Of a stretch of DNA of 64,000 nt, positions 58,393-64,000 are shown piece after piece. Origin of the DNA: Kribbella italica (GTDB taxonomy: Bacteria > Actinomycetota > Actinomycetes > Propionibacteriales > Kribbellaceae); the NCBI RefSeq assembly GCF_014205135.1, contig NZ_JACHMY010000001.1:3286001-3350000 (forward strand), written 5' to 3'. The notes beneath the pieces were generated by a model that worked only from the letters and a program-made list of their open reading frames with translations, was not told the origin of the DNA and ran no database searches. Both the position numbers and the translations under genes were made by a program. Each line of letters begins with the position of its first letter. Position 1 is the stretch's first letter.

Positions 58393-58989
58393 CTACTTCG
58401 TGGAGGCGCCGAGGGCTCGGAGGACGGTTTCGGTGACTCGGTCGAGGTAGTCGGGTTCGGCGGGGGCTTGGCGCACGACCAGGCGCCAGTAGATGAGCGC
58501 GGCCATCAGGTCCTGGGCCATTTCGAGGTCGGTGTCGGCGGGGAGATCTCCGCGGGCGATCGCGCGTTCGAGCGTCGGCCGGGCCAGGGCTCGGCGGGGT
58601 TCGCCGATGGTGGCCGCGACGGCCTCGGCGAGTTCTGGAGTGCGGTTGGCCTCGGCGGTCAGGTCCGGGAGGATCCGGGAGAACGGCGGCTCGGTGAGCC
58701 AGGCGGCGACGGCGCCGATCATCGCGCGAAGGTCGTCGCGCAGTGATCCGGTGTCCTCGACGTCGGCCAGCGGCACGCTGAGCTCGGCCAGTACGGCGAG
58801 CACCATCTCCTGCTTCGTGTGCCACCGGCGATACAGGGCGCTCTTGCCCGCGCCGGCGCGCTTGGCGACGCCTTCCATGGACAGCCGCGCGTAACCGCGC
58901 TCGACCAGTTCGGCCAGGACGGTGTCGGTGATGGCGGCGGTGATGCCCGGTCGCAGTACGGCGGCTCCGGACGGCGTACGACGGTTCAT
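58393..58989 (-). CDS. TetR-family regulator
   Basis: 198 residues. N-terminal HTH (ITAAITDTVLAELVERGYARLSMEGVAKRAGAGKSALYRRW) with the typical KSALYRRW recognition helix, then a C-terminal ligand-binding domain (TetR_C of the AcrR/ Tetracyclin_repress type, LPDLTAEANRTPELAEAVAATI). Divergent from the SnoaL gene with a 90-bp gap carrying two palindromic operators, so it is probably the repressor of that operon and of itself. Confidence 0.92.
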   Translation of the reverse strand: MNRRTPSGAAVLRPGITAAITDTVLAELVERGYARLSMEGVAKRAGAGKSALYRRWHTKQEMVLAVLAELSVPLADVEDTGSLRDDLRAMIGAVAAWLTEPPFSRILPDLTAEANRTPELAEAVAATIGEPRRALARPTLERAIARGDLPADTDLEMAQDLMAALIYWRLVVRQAPAEPDYLDRVTETVLRALGASTK

Positions 58990-59013
58990 CGGGCCAGCCT
59001 AGCGTATGGACGA

Positions 59014-59054
59014 GACGGTACCGTCCGACGTACTGTGGTCGGGACGGGACCGTC
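59014..59054. promoter_or_regulatory. Paired TetR operators
   Basis: GACGGTACCGTC (59014-59025) is a perfect 12-bp palindrome; GACGGGACCGTC (59043-59054) is the same with one mismatch pair. Centres are 29 bp apart. Larger flanks GGACGAGACGGT (59008-59019) and ACCGTCTCGTCC (59049-59060) are exact inverted repeats of each other. Confidence 0.75.
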
Positions 59055-59079
59055 TCGTCCACACGCGAGAGGAGCACCC

Positions 59080-59505
59080 ATGGCACCGCGTGAGTTGTTC
59101 GACCAGGCCTTGAGCCTGCTGCTGGCCAAGGACATGTCCGGGTTCGCCGATCTCTGGGCGGCCGACGGCACGATGGAGTTCCCGTTCGCTCCGCCCGGCT
59201 GGCCGACCCGGCTGGACGGCCGCGAGGCGGTGCGCGAGTACCTGAGCGGCTACACCGGCATCTTCGACGTCAAGAGCGTCACCGAGCTGACCGTGCACGA
59301 GACCACCGATCCGGAGGTGATCGTGGTCGAGTTCGCCGTGGAAGGCCTGATGGTGCGCACCGGTGAGCCGTACGGCAATCGCTACGTCTGCGTGCTCACC
59401 GTGCGGGACGGGCAGATCGTCGGCTACCGCGACTACTGGTCAGCGGCGTCCGCGAACGACGAGGCCGACTTCACCAGCAACGAAAGCCGGAGCGGCGATG
59501 TCTGA
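59080..59505 (+). CDS. SnoaL-like (NTF2-fold) protein
   Basis: 141 residues from ATG 59080 (GAGAGGAG upstream). NTF2/SnoaL pattern: LFDQALSLLLAKDMSGFADLWAADGTMEFPFAPPGWPTRLDGREAVREYLSGYTGIF, shortened here as start helix, W-A-x-D-G-x-M-E-F-P-F, G-R-E-A-V, then VCVLTVRDGQIVGYRDYWS. Cone-like fold, often isomerase or polyketide-cyclase related, frequently of unknown role. Overlaps the next gene by 8 bases and is controlled by the TetR operators upstream. Confidence 0.88.
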   Translation: MAPRELFDQALSLLLAKDMSGFADLWAADGTMEFPFAPPGWPTRLDGREAVREYLSGYTGIFDVKSVTELTVHETTDPEVIVVEFAVEGLMVRTGEPYGNRYVCVLTVRDGQIVGYRDYWSAASANDEADFTSNESRSGDV

Positions 59506-60310
59506 GGTCCTGGTCATCGGCGCCACTGGCACCACAGGGTCGCGGGTGGCGGCAGGACTCGGCCGGTGTGGCGCCGCCGCCCGGCTCGCCACTCGCACAC
59601 CCAGTGCCCCCGGTGAGATTCGCTTCGACTGGACTGACGCCTCCACGCACCGGCCCGCGCTGAAGGGGGCCGACGCGGTCTACCTGATCCCGCCGATCGG
59701 GGAGGCCGAGCCGGCTCCCCTGGTCGAGCCGCTGCTGCGGGAGGCCGTCGAGTCCGGCGTACGGCGAGTTGTGCTGCTCAGCTCGTCCGCCGTCACGGAC
59801 GAAACCCCTGGACTGGGTGCGTTGCCGCGCCTGGTGCGCGCGCTGTGTTCGGAGTGGGCGGTCCTGCGGCCGAGCTGGTTCATGAACAACTTCACCGGCG
59901 ATCATCCGGTGGCCCACGGGGTCCGAGCGGGTGAGATCGTCACGGCCACCGGGACCGGCCGGGTCGGATTCGTCGACGCGGAGGACATCGCCGCCGTCGC
60001 CGTGTGTGCGCTGATCGACGAGGTGCCGCACAACACCGACCACTTGATCACCGGTCCCCACGCGATCAGCTACTCGGAGGCGGCCGCGATCATCACCGAC
60101 GTCACCGATCGGCCGGTCACCCATCGCGCGGTCGAGGCACCGGAGCTGGTCTCGCGGATGTCGGCCTACCCGCCGGAGTTCGCCGCGATCCTTGCCGCGC
60201 TCGACGTCGCGATCGCCGGCGGCGCGGAGGATCGGGTCAGCGACACGGTGGACCGCGTGACCGGGCGTCCGGCCCGGGACTTTCGCGCGTTCGTCGGCAG
60301 TGAGCTGTGA
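59498..60310 (+). CDS. NAD(P)-binding NmrA-like oxidoreductase
   Basis: 270 residues from ATG 59498. Rossmann motif V-I-G-A-T-G-T-T-G-S (EVLVIGATGTTGSRVAAGL), later FVDAEDIAAVAV and GPHAISYSEAAAIITDVTDRPV, as in NmrA/QOR2-type NAD(P)H-binding proteins of the atypical SDR family. Reduces quinones or senses NADP(H); role unproven. Coupled to the SnoaL gene by an 8-base overlap. Confidence 0.9.
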   Translation: MSEVLVIGATGTTGSRVAAGLGRCGAAARLATRTPSAPGEIRFDWTDASTHRPALKGADAVYLIPPIGEAEPAPLVEPLLREAVESGVRRVVLLSSSAVTDETPGLGALPRLVRALCSEWAVLRPSWFMNNFTGDHPVAHGVRAGEIVTATGTGRVGFVDAEDIAAVAVCALIDEVPHNTDHLITGPHAISYSEAAAIITDVTDRPVTHRAVEAPELVSRMSAYPPEFAAILAALDVAIAGGAEDRVSDTVDRVTGRPARDFRAFVGSEL

Positions 60311-60374
60311 CGCGCCCGGCTCAGCGAACTTGACGGGGAACTCCTCCGTCGACGGGCCCGGCCAGAACGCACCT

Positions 60375-60410
60375 CGGCCCCCGGGGAAGGTGGGAAGTTC
60401 CCGGGGGCCG
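60375..60410. terminator. Bidirectional terminator between NmrA-like and nrdJ genes
   Basis: CGGCCCCCGGGGAA and TTCCCGGGGGCCG pair over 11-13 bp around a short GGTGGGAAG loop, between convergent genes. The rest of 60311-60531 shows no gene. Confidence 0.7.
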
Positions 60411-60531
60411 TGGTGCTTTCACTCGGGTCGGCCGGGTGAGGGCCGGGCGGCTCTGTCGTTCGAGCCTTCAGGTGGTTCGGCTGATGAAGCGACCGGGGCT
60501 GCGGCCCGTGAGGGCGCCGCAGCCGGGACTG

Positions 60532-63426
60532 CTAGCTGCAGCCGGAGGTGCTGCCGCAGCCTTCGCAGACATAGCAGGAACCGCTGGGGCGCATCTTGGT
60601 GCCGCAGGTGAAGCACAGCGGTGCGTCGACCGACGTACCGGTGATGAGTTCGAACATCTCGGCGGTGGTGCGGACCTCGGAGCTGACCGGCTTGGCGGCC
60701 GCGGCGTCGATCGAGGCGTCCTCGACCGCGACCGGCTTCTCCGGGGCCGGCTCGACGGCCTTCAGCGACTCGGGCTCCGACACCTCGACCGGGGTCGGCT
60801 CGTAGGAGCCGGTGTCGAGCTGACGGGAACGCTCGTCGGCGGAGTAGATGCCGAGGGCGGCCCGGTCGTCGAAGGGCAGGTAGTCCAGCGCCAGGCGGCG
60901 GAAGATGTAGTCCATGATCGACTGCGCCATCCGCACGTCCGGGTCGTCGGTCAGACCGGCCGGCTCGAACTTCAGGTTGGTGAACTTCTGGACGTAGGTC
61001 TCCAGCGGCACGCCGTGCTGCAGCGCGATCGAGATCGCGATCGAGAAGGCGTCCATCACGCCGGCCAGGGTCGAGCCCTGCTTGCCCATCTTGAGGAAGA
61101 CCTCGCCCAGACCGTCGTCGGGGTACGAGCCCGCGGTCATGTAGCCCTCGGCGCCGCCGACGCTGAACGACGTGGTGCGCGACGGGCGCGACTTCGGCAG
61201 GCGCTTGCGGGTCGGCCGGTACTCGACGATCTTCTCGACGACCTTCTCGGCCGCGGCCTCGGTGGACTCCGAAGCCTTCTTGGCCTTGGAGTCCGACAGC
61301 GGCTGACCGACCTTGCAGTTGTCGCGGTAGACCGCGAGCGCCTTCAGGCCGAGCTTCCAGCCCTGGAAGTAGACGTCGGCGATCTCCTCGACCGTCGCGG
61401 TCTCCGGCAGGTTGACGGTCTTGGAGATGGCGCCGGACAGGAACGGCTGCGCGGCCGCCATCATCCGCACGTGGCCCATCGGCTTGATCGCCCGCTCGCC
61501 CATCGCGGTGTCGAAGATCTCGTAGTGCTCGGTCTTCAGGCCCGGCGCGTCGACGACGTGGCCGTGCTCGGAGATGTACTCGACGATCGCCTCGATCGTC
61601 TCCTCGGTGTACCCGTACTGGCGCAGCGCCCGCGGGACGGTCTGGTTGACGATCTGCATCGAGCCGCCGCCGACCAGCTTCTTGAACTTGACCAGCGAGA
61701 AGTCCGGCTCGATACCGGTCGTGTCGCAGTCCATCATGAAGCCGATCGTGCCGGTCGGGGCCAGCACCGAGGCCTGCGCGTTGCGCCAGCCGTTCTTCGC
61801 GCCGGTCTTCAGCACGCCCTCCCACGCCAGCGTGGCGTGCTTCTGGACGTCCTTGTCGATCTCACCGACGGTACGGATCGCGTCGTTGGCCGCGGCGTGC
61901 TTGCGCATCACCCGGGTGTGCGCGTCCTTGTTGCGCTCGAAACCGTCGTACGCGCCGACGATGCCGGCCAGCTCCGCGGACCGCTTGTACGACGTACCGG
62001 TCATCAGCGAGGTGATAGCGCCCGCCAGCGCGCGACCACCGTCGGAGTCGTAGGCGTGCCCGGTCGCCATCAGCAGGGCGCCGAGGTTGGCGTAGCCGAT
62101 GCCGAGCTGCCGGTACGCGCGGGTGGTGTCGCCGATCGCCTCGGTCGGGAAGTCGGCGAAGCAGATCGAGATGTCCATCGCGGTGATGATCAGCTCGACG
62201 GACTTGACGAACTTCTCCGAGTCGAACATGTCGTCGTCGGTGAGGAACTTCAGCAGGTTCAGCGACGCCAGGTTGCAGGAGGAGTTGTCGAGGTGCATGT
62301 ACTCCGAGCACGGGTTGGACGCGGTGATCCGGCCCGTTTCCGGGGTGGTGTGCCAGTCGTTGATCGTGTCGTCGTACTGGATGCCCGGGTCGGCGCAGGC
62401 CCAGGCGGCGTGGCTGATCTTGTCGAACAGCTCGCGGGCGTCGACGGTCTCGATGATCGAGTTGTCGATCCGGGCACGCAGGCCGAACTCGCCCTTCTCC
62501 TCAACCGCGCGCATGAACTCGTCGGTGACCCGGACGGAGTTGTTCGCGTTCTGGTACTGCACCGAGGTGATGTCGCGGCCGCCGAGGTCCATGTCGTAGC
62601 CGGCGTCACGGAGAACGCGGATCTTGTCCTCCTCGCGCATCTTGGTCTCGACGAACTCCTCGATGTCCGGGTGGTCGACGTCGAGCACGACCATCTTGGC
62701 CGCGCGCCGGGTGGCGCCACCGGACTTGATCGTGCCCGCGGACGCGTCCGCGCCGCGCATGAAGGAGACCGGGCCGGACGCCGTACCGCCGCTGGACTGC
62801 AGCAGCTCCTTGGACGACCGGATCCGCGACAGGTTCAGACCGGCACCGGAGCCGCCCTTGAAGATCAGGCCCTCCTCCTTGTACCAGTTGAGGATCGAGT
62901 CCATCGAGTCGTCGACGGCGAGGATGAAGCAGGCCGACACCTGCTGCGGGGACGAGGTGCCGACGTTGAACCAGACCGGCGAGTTGAAGCTGAAGTACTG
63001 GTGCAGCAGCATCCAGGTGAGCTCGTGCTCGAAGATCTCCGCGTCGGCGGGAGTGGCGAAGTAGCCTTCGGCCTCACCGGACTTGCGGTAGGTCTTCACG
63101 ACCCGGTCGAGCAGCTGCTTGAGGCTCCACTCGCGGTTGTCGTGACCGACCGCGCCGCGGAAGTACTTGGTGGTGACGATGGTGGAGGCGTTCACGCTCC
63201 AGTAGTCGGGGAACTCGACCCCGCGCTGCTCGAAGACGGTCTCACCCGTCTTCCAGTTCTGCTGCACGACGTCGCGGCGCTCCCACGTCACGTCGTCGTA
63301 GGGGTGGACGCCCTCGGTCGTGAAGATGCGCTCGATGGTGAGTCCCGCCGGCGCGCTCTTGCGCCCACGGAACCCGGCCGCCGACCTCTTGGTCGACCCC
63401 GAGTGGCCGGTCACCGTCTCTGTCAT
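60532..63426 (-). CDS. nrdJ: Cobalamin-dependent (class II) ribonucleotide reductase
   Basis: 964 residues, normal for NrdJ; ATG 63426 with GAGGAG upstream. Class II features: SFNSPVWFNVGT, the Cys-containing ACFILAVDDSMDSI, IFKGGSGAGLNLSRIRSS, the conserved N-P-C-S-E segment with Cys near 373 (thiyl-radical region ASNPCSEYMHLDNSSCNLASL), and late GLKTEHYEIFDTAMG. The C-terminus is a cysteine-rich finger CFTCGTKMRPSGSCYVCEGCG that re-reduces the active site. It makes deoxyribonucleotides using adenosylcobalamin. Follows nrdR on the same strand, which represses it. Confidence 0.97.
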   Translation of the reverse strand: MTETVTGHSGSTKRSAAGFRGRKSAPAGLTIERIFTTEGVHPYDDVTWERRDVVQQNWKTGETVFEQRGVEFPDYWSVNASTIVTTKYFRGAVGHDNREWSLKQLLDRVVKTYRKSGEAEGYFATPADAEIFEHELTWMLLHQYFSFNSPVWFNVGTSSPQQVSACFILAVDDSMDSILNWYKEEGLIFKGGSGAGLNLSRIRSSKELLQSSGGTASGPVSFMRGADASAGTIKSGGATRRAAKMVVLDVDHPDIEEFVETKMREEDKIRVLRDAGYDMDLGGRDITSVQYQNANNSVRVTDEFMRAVEEKGEFGLRARIDNSIIETVDARELFDKISHAAWACADPGIQYDDTINDWHTTPETGRITASNPCSEYMHLDNSSCNLASLNLLKFLTDDDMFDSEKFVKSVELIITAMDISICFADFPTEAIGDTTRAYRQLGIGYANLGALLMATGHAYDSDGGRALAGAITSLMTGTSYKRSAELAGIVGAYDGFERNKDAHTRVMRKHAAANDAIRTVGEIDKDVQKHATLAWEGVLKTGAKNGWRNAQASVLAPTGTIGFMMDCDTTGIEPDFSLVKFKKLVGGGSMQIVNQTVPRALRQYGYTEETIEAIVEYISEHGHVVDAPGLKTEHYEIFDTAMGERAIKPMGHVRMMAAAQPFLSGAISKTVNLPETATVEEIADVYFQGWKLGLKALAVYRDNCKVGQPLSDSKAKKASESTEAAAEKVVEKIVEYRPTRKRLPKSRPSRTTSFSVGGAEGYMTAGSYPDDGLGEVFLKMGKQGSTLAGVMDAFSIAISIALQHGVPLETYVQKFTNLKFEPAGLTDDPDVRMAQSIMDYIFRRLALDYLPFDDRAALGIYSADERSRQLDTGSYEPTPVEVSEPESLKAVEPAPEKPVAVEDASIDAAAAKPVSSEVRTTAEMFELITGTSVDAPLCFTCGTKMRPSGSCYVCEGCGSTSGCS

Positions 63427-63521
63427 GGTTGCTCCTCGCCCTGTGTCTGCGGTCTGTCGGGACCGCCCCGTTGGTACTTCCCTGTGCCTGTACTGCGGTG
63501 GTGCTGGGTATTGCATCCCCG

Positions 63522-64000
63522 TTATGTCTGTGGAGCCACGCCCTGCGGCGCGGGCTCGGTGCCCTCCGGGTCCTTCTCGGCCCGCAGCAGCGCGATCTCG
63601 GTCTCGAAGTCGTCGGCCGACTCGAACTGCCGGTAGACGCTCGCGAACCGCAGGTAGGCCACCTCGTCGAGCTCGCGCAGCGGGCCGAGGATGGCCAGGC
63701 CGACCTCGTGGGCCGGCACCTCCGGCGAGCCGCCGCCCTTCAGCGCGTCCTCGACCTTCTGTCCCAGCCGCGACAGCGCGTCGGCGTCCACCGGCCGGCC
63801 CTTGCAGGCCTTGCTCACGCCGCGAATGACCTTCTCGCGGCTGAACGGCTCGGTCGCGCCGGAGCGCTTCACGACCGTCAGCTGCATCTGCTCGACGGTG
63901 GTGAACCGCTTCTCGCAGACCGGGCACTGTCGCCGGCGGCGGATCGCTCCGCCGTCTTCGGCCACCCGGCTGTCGACGACCCGGGAATCGCTGTGCCGGC
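63522..64000 (-). CDS. nrdR: Transcriptional repressor NrdR, 5' end outside the window
   Basis: The visible part begins [24 protein letters not shown], so the first few residues including MxCPxC are cut off. It has the second half of the zinc ribbon ([10 protein letters not shown]) and an ATP-cone ([29 protein letters not shown]). NrdR binds NrdR boxes and represses ribonucleotide reductase genes according to ATP/dATP. The 95-bp gap to nrdJ contains no obvious NrdR box, so control is likely from a promoter upstream of nrdR. Confidence 0.95.
   Translation of the reverse strand, partial: RHSDSRVVDSRVAEDGGAIRRRRQCPVCEKRFTTVEQMQLTVVKRSGATEPFSREKVIRGVSKACKGRPVDADALSRLGQKVEDALKGGGSPEVPAHEVGLAILGPLRELDEVAYLRFASVYRQFESADDFETEIALLRAEKDPEGTEPAPQGVAPQT

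Noticed and set aside
63427..63521. Cobalamin riboswitch or NrdR box before nrdJ
   Set aside because: The 95-bp gap is too short for a B12 riboswitch and I could not find an ACACTATAT-type box.
60436..63636. 1066-codon open frame on the plus strand
   Set aside because: Antisense shadow of nrdJ with no family motifs.

Overview
The window is a high-GC chromosome segment from a filamentous-type actinobacterium. The evidence is strong third-position GC, an actinobacterial rRNA operon, many secreted and ABC-uptake sugar/peptide genes, class II NrdJ with NrdR, and BldD/XRE-type and TetR/LacI regulators. Gene content and word usage (very frequent GTACGGC/GCCGTAC) remind me of Kribbella/Nocardioidaceae; that assignment is inference.

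Layout. 0-10 kb: end of an aminoglycoside-phosphotransferase-like gene, then a minus-strand peptide-type ABC uptake operon (binding protein, two permeases, two ATPases) coupled by ATGA-type overlaps to an aldehyde dehydrogenase, followed by an SDR and an amidase; together they look like uptake plus catabolism of an amide/amine compound. 10-19 kb: an AbiEi/DUF559 endonuclease-fold gene bracketed by direct copies of a palindromic repeat, a G-rich minisatellite, a RING-finger/TerD-like protein (SCO0854/MXAN_6230 type), an MFS exporter, a 58-residue peptide made of SNDW repeats, and a diguanylate cyclase. 19-25 kb: quinone oxidoreductase, SNF2 helicase coupled to a SWIM-zinc-finger protein, and a CE2-like esterase. 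25-34 kb: an alpha-glucan operon (GH87-like secreted glucanase, MalFG-type permeases, binding protein, GH13 alpha-glucosidase) divergent from its LacI regulator, with a good operator between them. 34-40 kb: a four-gene, start-stop-overlapping operon ending in an SMC-like ATPase (condensin/Wadjet-like architecture, no nuclease subunit seen). 40-44.5 kb: Imm52-like protein, about 1 kb of decayed sequence with gene remnants, then AraC regulator, alpha/beta hydrolase and DHFR-fold protein.

44.6-50 kb: a complete rRNA operon on the minus strand (16S-23S-5S, no tRNA in the spacers) with a perfect 15-bp terminator stem. 50-60 kb: serine beta-lactamase-like hydrolase, several small proteins (membrane, KTSC, XRE and an 88-residue partner), MerR, two aldo/keto reductases, a CHAT/caspase-like protease next to a two-helix membrane protein, and a TetR-controlled SnoaL/NmrA pair with two palindromic operators. 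60-64 kb: cobalamin-dependent ribonucleotide reductase nrdJ preceded by nrdR, which runs off the window.

The most unusual items are the SNDW repeat peptide (16732-16908), the repeat-flanked DUF559 gene (10.1-11.4 kb), the SMC-like operon (34.3-40.1 kb), the CHAT protease/membrane pair (55.7-57.4 kb) and a G-rich minisatellite whose core occurs both between genes (12.1-12.4 kb) and in frame inside the SNF2 gene (19.7 kb).
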